64,000 nucleotides of DNA from Lewinellaceae bacterium (GCA_020636355.1 JACJYB010000003.1:62001-126000); one strand, 5' to 3'. Numbered from the stretch's first letter, positions 17,650-26,877 are shown. Notes: generated from the sequence alone by a model not told the origin. Made by a program: numbers and translations.

Positions 17650-19222
17650 GAACCGAATCTACCGATTTCATTTTGAGGAATACGATGAATTCGATGAGGA
17701 ATACGGATATTTGGATGAAAGCCGCCATTCAGACCAGCAATCTTTGAGTTCAATCCAAATACATATCGATTCCATTGCCACCCCGCAGGGGAAAGCTCTG
17801 ATCAGAGCTATTGATCTGATTTGGGAAGAAGGTGAGATTATTGCACTGACTGGTCCCTCCGGCGCCGGAAAGTCTGTCATCTGCAAGTTTATTACTGGGA
17901 TTTTACCGAAGAATCTGGAAAGCTCAGGCTTCGTAACGTATTTGTCTGATGAAGGCAACCGGGATTTATCCGCAATGACCGAAAAGGCACGCACGTCATG
18001 GAATGCCGGCCGGATGGTTTATCTGACTCAGGAAACAGATCTGGCTTTCAATCCATTGCGTAAAATATCCAAATCATTCAAGGATGCACTATCACTGGCT
18101 GGAAGGTCAAGCCGCAGGGAAGAATTGTCAGCCTGGTTTGAATCCGTTGAATTGGAGAAAGAACTGCTGGACCGGTTCCCTCACGAATTATCCGGTGGAC
18201 AGGTACAACGAGCATTGTTGGCCATTGCATTAGCCACCGGGGCGCGATGGGTTATTGCAGACGAACCCACTTCTAACCTGGACAAACTAACGCAAAAAAA
18301 GATCATCGAACTACTGCTCAAACTTCACGCAAAGAATAAACTGGGTGTCTTATTGGTTACTCACGATATAAAACTGGCTAAGACCCTGGCCTCAAAAAAG
18401 ATAGTTGTTGGTACTCCGGCAATTCCACCTCCGAGTCTCCAACCGGCTATCCTCGAGAAGCAGGAACAGCTGCTCAGCGTATCTAACTTAAATTTTGATT
18501 ATCGTAAAAAAGGCTGGGGCCGACGAATTCCCGTTCTGCATAATATCGAACTTACGGTAAATGCAGGTGAATGGGTGGGGGTGATCGGTGGTAGTGGAGG
18601 CGGAAAGTCTACCCTTGCCAAGCTGATAACCCGATTAATGCCGATGCAAAATGGTGCAATATCCTTCTCCGGCCAGCCAATATCCGCTCTGAACCGTATT
18701 GCTCAGTCCCAGGTCATCCAACTGGTATTTCAAAACCCATATACTTCGTTAAATCCCAGGTTAACGGTCATCGATCAATTAAAAGATGCAATTCCGGGGC
18801 CTGAAACAAATGAGGCGCCCTGGTCCCCGATGCTGGCATCTTTTGGCTTGTCCGCACTGGACTTAAACCGTTTGCCTGGCTATTACTCCGGTGGTGAAAG
18901 ACAACGCCTTGCGATAGTCCGGGTACTTTTGAAGAAACCAAAACTCCTGATTGCTGACGAAGCCATATCCAGTCTGGATGAAAGCAATCAGTACCTCACA
19001 CTTCACACCCTTCAGGAAGTGACCAGACAAACGAACATGGCCATGCTTTTTATCAGCCATGACCTCACCTGGATGCAACAAGTTTGTCATCGCATTTATG
19101 TCCTTGACCAGGGTAAAATTATCGAATCCGGTGCAACCAAAACCATTCATTCAAACCCCCAGCACGCTATCACCAGAACATTACTGGAAGCGGCGCGGGG
19201 CAATTTTGACCCAAACCGATGA
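17648..19222 (+). CDS. Double-domain ABC ATPase (DppD-DppF-like fusion)
   Basis: 524 residues carrying two complete nucleotide-binding domains. Domain 1 has GPSGAGKS, ELSGGQVQR and WVIADEPTSNLD; domain 2 has GGSGGGKS, YSGGERQR and LLIADEAISSLD. This layout is that of the peptide/nickel importer ATPases (YejF, or DppD and DppF fused). The N-terminal 25 residues are unusually acidic and Tyr-rich. No cognate permease or binding protein is adjacent. The ATG at 17648 overlaps the start of the divergent exporter ATPase, and no later in-frame ATG precedes the first domain, so a non-ATG downstream start is the only alternative. Confidence 0.88.
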   Translation: MNRIYRFHFEEYDEFDEEYGYLDESRHSDQQSLSSIQIHIDSIATPQGKALIRAIDLIWEEGEIIALTGPSGAGKSVICKFITGILPKNLESSGFVTYLSDEGNRDLSAMTEKARTSWNAGRMVYLTQETDLAFNPLRKISKSFKDALSLAGRSSRREELSAWFESVELEKELLDRFPHELSGGQVQRALLAIALATGARWVIADEPTSNLDKLTQKKIIELLLKLHAKNKLGVLLVTHDIKLAKTLASKKIVVGTPAIPPPSLQPAILEKQEQLLSVSNLNFDYRKKGWGRRIPVLHNIELTVNAGEWVGVIGGSGGGKSTLAKLITRLMPMQNGAISFSGQPISALNRIAQSQVIQLVFQNPYTSLNPRLTVIDQLKDAIPGPETNEAPWSPMLASFGLSALDLNRLPGYYSGGERQRLAIVRVLLKKPKLLIADEAISSLDESNQYLTLHTLQEVTRQTNMAMLFISHDLTWMQQVCHRIYVLDQGKIIESGATKTIHSNPQHAITRTLLEAARGNFDPNR

Positions 19223-19306
19223 ATCGGCGATAGCCTCTTTAACACCCTTAATATTAAATTTGTGTTATCTAGGTCGAAAAAAAGTGACTTTCCATGTAAC
19301 CATTCG

Positions 19307-19314
19307 TAGCTTTG
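19307..19314 (+). promoter_or_regulatory. Candidate -7 box for the small protein gene
   Basis: TAGCTTTG fits TANNTTTG and lies 31 bp before the ATG at 19346. A second match, TAAATTTG, is at 19255-19262. No clear -33 element is seen. Confidence 0.4.
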
Positions 19315-19345
19315 TAACGTATTTATAGGAAACTACAACGTACTC

Positions 19346-19564
19346 ATGGTGAAGAAGAAAATGATCTATAGTCTGTTTGGTGCTTTGTTGCTGCTCAGCA
19401 TTCCTTCGATAGCCTATCTTGCTCAAAACTATGCGGAGGCTTCAATGGCACAACATGGCGTTTACCATTTCACCCAAGGGCTTGCTGAAAGGGCACTTGA
19501 TATCCATTATGAAAACGTGGTTGAAGTGGTTGTCAGGACGGTTCGCTCACTGATGTCCTTATAG
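19346..19564 (+). CDS. Small exported or membrane-anchored protein, unknown
   Basis: 72 residues. A KKK-rich start is followed by a hydrophobic stretch (IYSLFGALLLLSIPSIAYLA) that could be a signal peptide or an anchor. No known domain in the rest. It has its own -7 box match upstream. Its last 32 bp lie antisense to the 3' end of fmt, which weakens the exact end but does not exclude the gene. Function unknown. Confidence 0.45.
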   Translation: MVKKKMIYSLFGALLLLSIPSIAYLAQNYAEASMAQHGVYHFTQGLAERALDIHYENVVEVVVRTVRSLMSL

Positions 19565-20510
19565 CTTGATTCTTAACCGTATAGCCGTTAAGAAACGTAC
19601 GGACATCCATTACCCTTTTACCTTCCATCTGTATATATTTGATACGAACGGAGCCGTCACGGGTTGCGATATCCAGATAGGATTTTTGATCGGTTAGGAT
19701 TTTGCCGGGATATTGATTGACAGATGCTGGCCCTACCTCAGCAGAATAAATTTTCACCACTTTTTCATCCAGGGTCGTCCAAGCTCCAGGTACCGGAGAC
19801 ATCCCCCGAATAAAATCATAAACGGCTTTAGTGGGTTGGTCAAAATCTACTTGAGCGTCATCAGTAAATATTTTTGGCGCTTGGGACGCTAAGGCATTAT
19901 CCTGCGGAAAAAGCTCATAATCGCCTCTGGAGATGACCTGAACCGTCTGTAGAATGACTTCGGCGCCAATTGTTTTCATTCGGTTATAGAGGGTACCGGT
20001 GGTATCATTTTCCGAGATAGGCACGATCCGCTGCAAAAGAATATTACCTGTATCAATCGCCTGTTGCAACTTAAATGATGTCAAACCGGTTTTGGTTTCT
20101 CCATGGATAACAGCCCAATGAATGGGTGCAGCTCCACGGTATTTGGGCAATAATGAGCCATGCAGATTAAAAGTGCCCAGAGGTGGTAAATTCCATACAA
20201 CTTCGGGAAGCATACGGAATGCGACAACGATCTGCAGGTCGGGTTTCAGTGCCCGCAGTTTGCTCAGAAATTTGGAGCTTTTTAAGCTTGTTGGCTGCAA
20301 TACCGGGATATTATGCTGCTCGGCATAATGTTTAACCGGTGATGCGATCAATTGATTTTTTCCCCTCCCGCCTAATTTATCGGTTGCCGTAACAACGCCC
20401 ACAATTTGATATCCTTGTTCGTGCAGGATACGTAAGGATGGGACGGCAAAATCGGGAGTGCCCATGAATACAATCCTTAATGATGAAGGTTTAATCCGGT
20501 CCATAATCAC
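19533..20510 (-). CDS. fmt: Methionyl-tRNA formyltransferase
   Basis: 325 residues. It formylates the initiator Met-tRNA using 10-formyl-THF. FMGTPDFAVPSL lies near the N-terminus. The formyl-transfer triad is N115 and H117 in FNLHGSLLPKYRGAAPI, with D153 in AIDTGNIL. The C-terminal Fmt_C beta-barrel spans about 220-315. The start may be at the third residue (20504), which would give MDRIKPSS. It stands alone; def is not adjacent. The downstream YceI gene on the same strand starts well away from it. Confidence 0.96.
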   Translation of the reverse strand: MIMDRIKPSSLRIVFMGTPDFAVPSLRILHEQGYQIVGVVTATDKLGGRGKNQLIASPVKHYAEQHNIPVLQPTSLKSSKFLSKLRALKPDLQIVVAFRMLPEVVWNLPPLGTFNLHGSLLPKYRGAAPIHWAVIHGETKTGLTSFKLQQAIDTGNILLQRIVPISENDTTGTLYNRMKTIGAEVILQTVQVISRGDYELFPQDNALASQAPKIFTDDAQVDFDQPTKAVYDFIRGMSPVPGAWTTLDEKVVKIYSAEVGPASVNQYPGKILTDQKSYLDIATRDGSVRIKYIQMEGKRVMDVRTFLNGYTVKNQAIRTSVSEPS

Positions 20511-20574
20511 ATATTAAAAGGTACGACAATTACGAAACCAACGGGCCAGGTAATTGGTTGAATGGGATATTGAA

Positions 20575-21159
20575 TTAGTTGACCCGGTGGATGTAAAGGT
20601 CGAGGGCTACCTCCATCTCATCATGTACAACGATCATCCCTAAAAAGGGCCGGGGAGGGACGATCTTGAAGTCGGTCATTTTTAAATTAAGCGTGCCCCT
20701 GAACTGGATGTTGTGATCATCGATCTTTTTGGCGTTAATCACGGTCCAGTACGCATTTTCCTGACCATTGAGTTGGATTTTTAACTGTGCCTGGAGCGTT
20801 TGCCAGGCCCCATTGATCAATCCCAGTCCGGTACCGGTAGCGGTCATTAGAGAAACCGTAATCGTGGGGTATTTATCCGCATGCAACGTAGATTGCAAAT
20901 CTTTATTCATCATGCGATTCCCACAATCCAGATTCTTGATCGCAATGATCAGATTGGCATTAGAAAACGCCACCTGGTTATCGCCAGGTTGTAACACGGG
21001 ACTCAATACAGGCCATTCTTCAAGACAGGCACAGGTGAATGTGTTGACGGTACTGGAGCCCTTAAGGATTACCGAACTATTATCTGACAAGATGTATTGC
21101 TGGGCAATTCCGGTTACCTGGTTATTGGCAATTGCCGCAATCAGGATAAAAAGTCGCAT
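20575..21159 (-). CDS. YceI-family periplasmic protein (second copy)
   Basis: I place the start at the internal ATG (21157-21159), giving 194 residues, because only that start puts the signal peptide (MRLFILIAAIANNQVTGIA) at the N-terminus; an in-frame ATG also exists at 21204. The mature part is a YceI lipocalin-like barrel: STVNTFTC, DLQSTLHADKYPTI, FRGTLNLKMTDFKIVPP. Known YceI proteins bind isoprenoid lipids in the periplasm. Compared with the copy at 22765 it has additional Cys residues (CACLEEW, DCGNRMM). It is third in the YceI - barrel - YceI run and separated from the barrel gene by a hairpin. Confidence 0.85.
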   Translation of the reverse strand: MRLFILIAAIANNQVTGIAQQYILSDNSSVILKGSSTVNTFTCACLEEWPVLSPVLQPGDNQVAFSNANLIIAIKNLDCGNRMMNKDLQSTLHADKYPTITVSLMTATGTGLGLINGAWQTLQAQLKIQLNGQENAYWTVINAKKIDDHNIQFRGTLNLKMTDFKIVPPRPFLGMIVVHDEMEVALDLYIHRVN

Positions 21160-21282
21160 TACAACAAAGTTTACCGGATATCTATTTGAGTGGATCATAC
21201 GCACATTAACAACTTACAAGTAATCAAAATTCACAAAAATCCCGAAGAAACGAAATGGCTGGTTGCCGCTGACTTTAAATGA

Positions 21283-21317
21283 AAAGAGGCCTTCATCGTT
21301 GGGATAAAAGCCTCTTT
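21283..21317 (-). terminator. Hairpin after the outer-membrane barrel gene
   Basis: An 8-bp stem, AAAGAGGC/GCCTCTTT (21283-21290 with 21310-21317), has a 19-nt loop. Read on the minus strand it is followed by a T-rich stretch. It lies 45 bp past the barrel gene stop and could partly uncouple the last YceI gene. Confidence 0.6.
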
Positions 21318-21361
21318 ACATTATCTAAAGACTGCACCAAAAGTCATGGAAGCATATGGGG

Positions 21362-22720
21362 TTAGAAACCTACGGCTGCTTCAATCATGAAACCATTGAA
21401 CTGTCCTTTGTAGAAGATGTTGTCGGTTGGCCAATCTACATATTTCTGATTGACGATTTCGGCTTTCAGTAATAAGTTTCTTGTTGCATACCAACCAGCA
21501 ACCAGTTCAAGACGGTTTACACTTTGGTCGCCGGAGATTCTTGCATTTAATTGACCTTTTACGGTATTATAGCGTGCACCTACATATACTTGTTCGCGAG
21601 GCAGGAAGCGATACAAACCTTCAACAGCTACCTGCGTTGCTTTACGTTTTACGAATTCACCTTCTGTTTTCGGATCGCTGCTGGCATATCCTTTTGCTTG
21701 TTCGAAAGTTGCAAACACTTCAAGTCCGGAAACTTTCACAAATGGAGCGATCTGCCAAGCGGTAACATTAGTTGTAAATCCAGGATTGATCCGGCCGGAG
21801 AATGCATTGTCCGTAGCATTGGCACTGGATAATGTAGAGGCTCCCCGGGGAACAAACTGAGCAGCTTCCATCACCAGGTAGAAACGGGAACCGGTACGGT
21901 CACCACCGTAGAGCGTATTACGGCCGGACTCTTTGTTGGCATATACGGAACCGGAGATCCGGAAGCGCATGTTGTCAGAGATATTGTTATCGTATGCCAA
22001 TTTTGCGTATACCGAAGGCTTTTTGGTATTCTGAGTAATATCACCATTGATTAAACCACTGGTCATACCTACCATTGCGGTAACGTTCTTGGTCGGGAAA
22101 GCGTAAACTTCACCACCAATCTCTGTAGCAAAAGCATCCATCACGTAGTTTCCAACAAATGGGTTCCAGGCTGCATTACCACCATCGGTGCGGCGGAAGT
22201 GCTGATCTCCATAGTTTACTTCAAAGTGACCTATTTTGGCACGGAAGTATTTGGTGAACCATTCCGGATTTCCAAACATAGGCAGTTTGTCAACTTGGAT
22301 GTATCCGCCTTTTACCCAGAATTCCTGGTGGTGGCGAGCTGACATGTAACCTTCTACAGCCAGACGAATACCATCATCCAATTGAGCATCAATGTACATG
22401 TTAGCTTCGGCCAGGTTAAAACCTTTACCAAGTGCATACAATTTGTTAGGATTGTATTCCACACCGCCAACAGTTTTTGTAACTGCAGTTGCTTCATTAC
22501 TGTGTTCCAAACCCTGGTATTGCTGTGCAAACGCACCACCGATGCGAACTTTCAAACCGTCGAAAGGAACTGTGTCAGCTTTTCCTGGTTCGAAAACATG
22601 CAATCCGTTTTGACCGTAAGGTCTCCAGAAATTAACTTTTTGGGCATTCAACATCATCCCGATAGGCATTAAGAAAGCCAAAGAGAGGATAATGGATCTA
22701 AGTGAATTATTCGCTTTCAT
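21362..22720 (-). CDS. Outer-membrane beta-barrel (porin-like) protein
   Basis: 452 residues. A signal peptide (IILSLAFLMPIGMMLNA) is followed by a barrel of alternating amphipathic strands ending in the terminal aromatic FMIEAAVGF, a typical insertion signal. Features such as RAKIGHFEVNYGDQHFRRTDGG and VGGVEYNPNKLYALGKGF are those of a Bacteroidota porin family of unknown substrate. It lies 44 bp downstream of a YceI gene and upstream of another, so its cargo may be a small lipophilic or charged molecule handled by YceI proteins; this is inference. Confidence 0.8.
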   Translation of the reverse strand: MKANNSLRSIILSLAFLMPIGMMLNAQKVNFWRPYGQNGLHVFEPGKADTVPFDGLKVRIGGAFAQQYQGLEHSNEATAVTKTVGGVEYNPNKLYALGKGFNLAEANMYIDAQLDDGIRLAVEGYMSARHHQEFWVKGGYIQVDKLPMFGNPEWFTKYFRAKIGHFEVNYGDQHFRRTDGGNAAWNPFVGNYVMDAFATEIGGEVYAFPTKNVTAMVGMTSGLINGDITQNTKKPSVYAKLAYDNNISDNMRFRISGSVYANKESGRNTLYGGDRTGSRFYLVMEAAQFVPRGASTLSSANATDNAFSGRINPGFTTNVTAWQIAPFVKVSGLEVFATFEQAKGYASSDPKTEGEFVKRKATQVAVEGLYRFLPREQVYVGARYNTVKGQLNARISGDQSVNRLELVAGWYATRNLLLKAEIVNQKYVDWPTDNIFYKGQFNGFMIEAAVGF

Positions 22721-22764
22721 AGCTGAGGATTTTAAATTTTTTTAAATTGGTGCAAATAGGTGGC

Positions 22765-23361
22765 TTATTTCAAAGCCATGTTTTTATCAAATGCATAGCT
22801 AATAGTGTACTTAATCGTCAGGTCATCTCCGGTCTTTAAAGTCCCTAACATAACAGTAGGTGGAGTGACTTTGTAGTCGGTCATTTTCATAGCGTGTGAC
22901 CCTGTAAAGGTTATTACGCCATTTGCATTTACGGTGGCCTTTACATTCATCCGAATGGTCTTGGTAACCCCGTGTAATGTAAGATCCCCGACCGTGACCA
23001 GTTCCCAGCCGCCTCCGGCAGGAGAGATCTTTTCAACATTTTTTAGTTTGTAGCTTATGGTAGGGTAGTGATCACTGTCAAGAGCTTTCCAGGAATTCTT
23101 ATCCATGATGCTGCCATGCTCGCTGATCAGATCAGTGGCTTTGCAGGACCAGGTAAAACTGGTTAGACCAGCTAATGCATTTTGCTCATCAATGTTTATC
23201 TGAGCTTTGCCGGCCATCACTTTAACCGTGGAAGTCCAGTCATGTAAGGTTGAAGTTCCCATTACTTCCAGATCGCCGGATGTGAGGACATACGGTTTTT
23301 GGGCAATGGAGAATGAAATCGCTATTGCGAAGCTGATTAGAGTGAGGGTGATGCGTTTCAT
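22765..23361 (-). CDS. YceI-family periplasmic protein (first copy)
   Basis: 198 residues from the ATG at 23359-23361. An in-frame ATG at 23382 is unlikely because a -7 box overlaps it and because the signal peptide (MKRITLTLISFAIAISFSIA) begins at 23361. The YceI barrel shows GTSTLHDWTSTV, DSDHYPTISYKL, GDLTLHGVTKTI and HAMKMTDYKVTPP. YceI proteins bind polyisoprenoid-like lipids and are often co-expressed with membrane transport or redox genes. First gene of the YceI - barrel - YceI run. Confidence 0.92.
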   Translation of the reverse strand: MKRITLTLISFAIAISFSIAQKPYVLTSGDLEVMGTSTLHDWTSTVKVMAGKAQINIDEQNALAGLTSFTWSCKATDLISEHGSIMDKNSWKALDSDHYPTISYKLKNVEKISPAGGGWELVTVGDLTLHGVTKTIRMNVKATVNANGVITFTGSHAMKMTDYKVTPPTVMLGTLKTGDDLTIKYTISYAFDKNMALK

Positions 23362-23381
23362 GTTCTTTAGATTTTGTACCA

Positions 23382-23389
23382 CAAATTTA
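23382..23389 (-). promoter_or_regulatory. Candidate -7 box of the YceI/barrel operon
   Basis: On the minus strand TAAATTTG matches TANNTTTG exactly and sits about 20 bp before the preferred start codon at 23361. Its place also rules against the more upstream ATG as the translation start. Confidence 0.6.
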
Positions 23390-23482
23390 GAGGGGCGAAA
23401 ATGCTTATTTGATGATTAGGGTCAATGGTTTAGTGTGACCTTCATCACACATTTCACTGATCTGCCTTAAAGTTCTATGCCG

Positions 23483-23508
23483 ATCAACCGGCAATCTAAC
23501 GGGTTGAT
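23483..23508. repeat. Inverted repeat between divergent genes
   Basis: ATCAACC (23483-23489) and GGTTGAT (23502-23508), with a 12-nt spacer, lie in the 409-bp gap 23383-23791 between the YceI operon and the divergent lipoprotein gene. It could be an operator or RNA hairpin. Apart from this and the -7 box the gap shows nothing I recognise. Confidence 0.35.
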
Positions 23509-23791
23509 TAACAGATGATATTCTTCTTAATGATATAAGCGCACAACCAGTTTCCGCAATAAATCATATTACCCAAATTATATATGGCCACATCCTGATT
23601 GTACTGTATTGCACGGCATTACATGAAATAGGCGTCCGGGTAGCAATTAATTTTGTTCTCCATTTGGTACTTCAGAAAAAGATAATCACGGATTATTTAT
23701 TCCTGGTTAGTAAAAATGATTTGGGGAAGAGCCATGAATGCGTTATATTAACTAATACTAAATGTTATCAAAGCTTTAAAATACCCCGATC

Positions 23792-24430
23792 ATGTACAGA
23801 GTGTTTACTTCCTTCCTGGTCTTTGGCATTTTATTGTTAACCAGTTGCGCCAAAGATTCTCCGGTACCATTACCTGATCCGGAGACCAAGGCCAAGCTCT
23901 TTTTTGAAACTTCCGTGACACATCCTGTGCTATTCGCCGTCCTTAATGTACCGGAAAATAAGAGCGATGCTACCGGATGGATTATCAGTAAAGATGGAGA
24001 CGTGAGCAGTTTTACGCTGCCCATCGCGCAACTGGACGTTCAAACCGATGTGGTCTCACTGGAATACCTGGCCCGGATCATGGGAGCTTCCACACCGGAC
24101 CATCAAATAGCTTTTGCAGATATATTGTCTTATTATCAGGCCAACAAAGGCTCCGCATATGGGTCGGTGAAGCCATTCCCAGACGAAATTGAATCCAGTA
24201 CCACCTATTATTACGGATATACGGGTTACGATAAGCAGTTGGAAAGCCAGTCTACCTGTGGTAGTGGTCATCCAAGTTTATCATCCGGACCAACACCAAA
24301 TTATTTTTACCAGGTAACGCTGGAGGTCTCCGGTCTGCACAATGCATTGAATGAAAATCCGGGTGCTATAAAAACCGTTAGTTGGCTAAAGTCTCTTCAA
24401 AGCCCTAATTTGGATAACCTGGGTAACTAG
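23792..24430 (+). CDS. Lipoprotein of unknown function
   Basis: 212 residues with a lipoprotein signal: LLLTSC ends at C19, followed by Ala and Lys rather than a Lol-avoidance pair. The mature part has a tract with ATGWIISKDGDVSSF, a YYYGYTGY aromatic run and a GCGSGH-like Cys region (STCGSGHPSL). I recognise no domain. A strong terminator follows directly, so it is transcribed alone. Confidence 0.7.
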   Translation: MYRVFTSFLVFGILLLTSCAKDSPVPLPDPETKAKLFFETSVTHPVLFAVLNVPENKSDATGWIISKDGDVSSFTLPIAQLDVQTDVVSLEYLARIMGASTPDHQIAFADILSYYQANKGSAYGSVKPFPDEIESSTTYYYGYTGYDKQLESQSTCGSGHPSLSSGPTPNYFYQVTLEVSGLHNALNENPGAIKTVSWLKSLQSPNLDNLGN

Positions 24431-24453
24431 GTGCATCCAGCATAAATTATCCG

Positions 24454-24491
24454 GAGCTTTATTTGTCAACCCAAATAAAGCTCTTTTTTTT
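24454..24491 (+). terminator. Intrinsic terminator after the lipoprotein gene
   Basis: An 11- to 12-bp stem (GAGCTTTATTT at 24454-24464 with its complement at 24473-24483) has a short loop and eight T residues directly after. It ends only 15 bp before the next start codon. Confidence 0.92.
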
Positions 24492-24506
24492 GCTTGAAAT
24501 TTTATC

Positions 24507-24974
24507 ATGGGGAATCCGACCACACCAGTTGTTACCAGGGAGTTCCGCATTGACCAAAAACAATATCTAAAACTGCTCCTGGTTCAAAAATACCGGAAAA
24601 GCACCTGGTGGTTATGGCCACTGTTGCTGTTGATCGCTATCAACTTGGTGTCAGGATTCGCCTGGGTTGGATTCCTGCTCCTGCTTATTTTATTTGTTTA
24701 TAGCCTTTACATTTATCTGGAATACCGGCATTACGTGCAGAGTCGCAGAAATCAGGCTTTATTTGCACCCCAGTTTTTTCAATTCCACCCTCAATCATTA
24801 CAGCAGACCACTGCCCTGGGGCAAGCAGAAATACCTTATACTTCGATCACCCGGATTGAAAAGCGACCCGATCACATCAAATTACATATGACAGACAAAA
24901 CCTGGTTTTACATACCAGCAGCGGCGATCAAAAGGAAAGAAGACCTCCTTACTATCTTTTCTTACATCGAGTAA
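24507..24974 (+). CDS. YcxB-like membrane protein
   Basis: 155 residues. After ~30 cytoplasmic residues come two transmembrane segments (WLWPLLLLIAINLVSGFAW and FLLLLILFVYSLYIYL), then a C-terminal soluble part with EIPYTSITRIEKRPDHIKL and FYIPAAAIKRKED. That pattern resembles the YcxB-like C-terminal domain, whose function is unknown. The stop codon directly abuts the end of the convergent SprB/HYR gene. Because a strong terminator lies just upstream, its promoter must be inside or downstream of that hairpin. Confidence 0.7.
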   Translation: MGNPTTPVVTREFRIDQKQYLKLLLVQKYRKSTWWLWPLLLLIAINLVSGFAWVGFLLLLILFVYSLYIYLEYRHYVQSRRNQALFAPQFFQFHPQSLQQTTALGQAEIPYTSITRIEKRPDHIKLHMTDKTWFYIPAAAIKRKEDLLTIFSYIE

Positions 24975-26747
24975 CTATTGCATCTTCACCACCTTCCTGA
25001 AGATTTTATCTGCTCCTATCTGAACTTCGAGAAGATAGATGCCCTCCGGAATAGCCAGATCACTCCAGTGAATGACATGATCTGCCGGAATCCTAACTTT
25101 ATGCACGCCAGCCACCCGGGACTGCAAATCATAGAGTATCAGAACAGCTTCCCCAAAATCATCCTGGCGAAGGGCTATCGATAAATTTTGTTGAAAAGGA
25201 TTCGGATAAATACGGATATTATTCGACAGATAGTTAGGTCGCGCAGTGGTGCTGCTTTGTACCTCCACCGTGAACGAACAAGAGCTGGTATTGCCAGCCT
25301 GGTCACTGGCTACATACACTATGGTACTTATTCCTTCGGGAAACAAACTACCGCTTGCCGGCCCCGAGACTTGTGCCACGATCTCTAATTGACAGTTGTC
25401 GGAGGCCGTCGGATCTGTAAACTGAACCTCAGGTTCGTTTGACGCTATGGATCCAGGACAGATCATAATGGGGGCGATCGTATCCACTATGGTAATTTGG
25501 AGGGCAGATTGAGTCAAATTTCCTGATCCGTCCCTGGCCATTATCAATCCAGAGACCTCGTCCGTTGAACAACTCAGAGGAGCGGCAAGCTCAGCCCAAA
25601 CACTGTCCAGGCTACAGTTATCTTCAACCAGGTCAATAGCATCTGCAACGGAGAAGTCTATGGACCCATTCTGATCCGGATAGAGGGTAATGTCATGAAC
25701 TACCAAGGTGGGAGCTTGCAGATCGGATGCAGTCAACATGGCATCAGCAGTTAATAAACAACTATTTGCGTCCGTTATCGTCAACTTATAACTTCCTGAG
25801 GACAACCCGTTAATGGTCGCCGTGCTACTCCCTTCAGACCATTGATAGTGGTAGGGGAGTGTACCTCCGCTAACGGCTGCGGATAAATTCCCGTTTGAAG
25901 TATTGTCACAGGTGGGGTTTACGGCTGTTACCATAGCATTCAGAGGATCAGGCTCCAGAATGGCTACATCGACGGTGATGCTACCTCCGGCATTGTCTGA
26001 CACCGTAACCTGATAATTCCCTGCGCCCAAATTGGTGGCCATGGATCCAGCGTTGTTATTGGACCACTGATAGGAATAAGGCGGACTCCCGCCACTTGCC
26101 ATTACGGTAGCCGACCCATCGCTTAACCCGGAGCAACTAACGTCCATTTGACTTTGAATGCCCGCTACCAGTGGTTGCAACTGGGGCATTATCGAGAAGC
26201 CTAATGACCCGGAGACCGGATGATCTCCATTATCCCGGTTATTACCGTTGGTTATGTTGGCGGCAAAATAAACGGTTATTGCATTCCCGCTGGGATTCTG
26301 AGGAGCTTGCCAATTGAATGTCCAACTGACGGAATCGCCAGTAAATTGTTTTGGGCCCCGGTGTCCTATGTATTCTCTACCGGAACTGGTCGATGTACCA
26401 ACATCAGCACTTGTCGAAATAAAATCTCCGGCATTGAGATTGGTATTTGAATAAACAGCCACCGCTTCAAAGCCACTAGTCACCGGAGTTCCGGTTGTGC
26501 TTTTAACCTTTAATCTTACCTGATACAATTCACCAGGAAGCACTTCGGAAGGTATACCTGACATGGATACAGTTCCGTTAAGTGCCGAACTGGAACTGTG
26601 GCACTCCGTACAGAAGCCATTAAAAGGGGCATTGGTAAAACCATTGGGCGGAGCTGAAGCGTAATTGATGAATAAAAATCCGATAAGGATGATGATTCCG
26701 GTAACGACCAGGCTATTGGAAAGTTTAGTCATCGTGCAATTGTTCAA
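24975..26747 (-). CDS. T9SS protein with choice-of-anchor V, SprB and HYR modules
   Basis: 590 residues. After a hydrophobic signal segment the mature N-terminus resembles a choice-of-anchor V domain with a CxxCH motif (CTECH, 46-50), a possible covalent c-type heme site. Two SprB-type repeats follow (VSCSGLSDGSATVMASGG and NPTCDNTSNGNLSAAVSGG), then a HYR-like beta domain (APIMICPGSIASNEPEVQF) and a T9SS type A sorting domain from IYPNPFQQNL to the end. SprB repeats are known from gliding adhesins. The start may be the ATG encoding MTKLSN at 26732. Probably a surface adhesin. Confidence 0.88.
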   Translation of the reverse strand: MNNCTMTKLSNSLVVTGIIILIGFLFINYASAPPNGFTNAPFNGFCTECHSSSSALNGTVSMSGIPSEVLPGELYQVRLKVKSTTGTPVTSGFEAVAVYSNTNLNAGDFISTSADVGTSTSSGREYIGHRGPKQFTGDSVSWTFNWQAPQNPSGNAITVYFAANITNGNNRDNGDHPVSGSLGFSIMPQLQPLVAGIQSQMDVSCSGLSDGSATVMASGGSPPYSYQWSNNNAGSMATNLGAGNYQVTVSDNAGGSITVDVAILEPDPLNAMVTAVNPTCDNTSNGNLSAAVSGGTLPYHYQWSEGSSTATINGLSSGSYKLTITDANSCLLTADAMLTASDLQAPTLVVHDITLYPDQNGSIDFSVADAIDLVEDNCSLDSVWAELAAPLSCSTDEVSGLIMARDGSGNLTQSALQITIVDTIAPIMICPGSIASNEPEVQFTDPTASDNCQLEIVAQVSGPASGSLFPEGISTIVYVASDQAGNTSSCSFTVEVQSSTTARPNYLSNNIRIYPNPFQQNLSIALRQDDFGEAVLILYDLQSRVAGVHKVRIPADHVIHWSDLAIPEGIYLLEVQIGADKIFRKVVKMQ

Positions 26748-26877
26748 GAAATTGCAAAATAAATGACCTTCCTGTGAATCAGCTTATTAAGGTTGTTGAG
26801 GCCGGTGTTTTTCTTCCCGAACAGGTTATTCCGATGGTAAAAAAAGAAGCTTTTGAAAATCCTGTTCAGGTTTTTGA

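Noticed and set aside
19570..19594. Inverted repeat TTCTTAAC/GTTAAGAA inside the 3' end of fmt
   Set aside because: It is coding and lacks a T tract.
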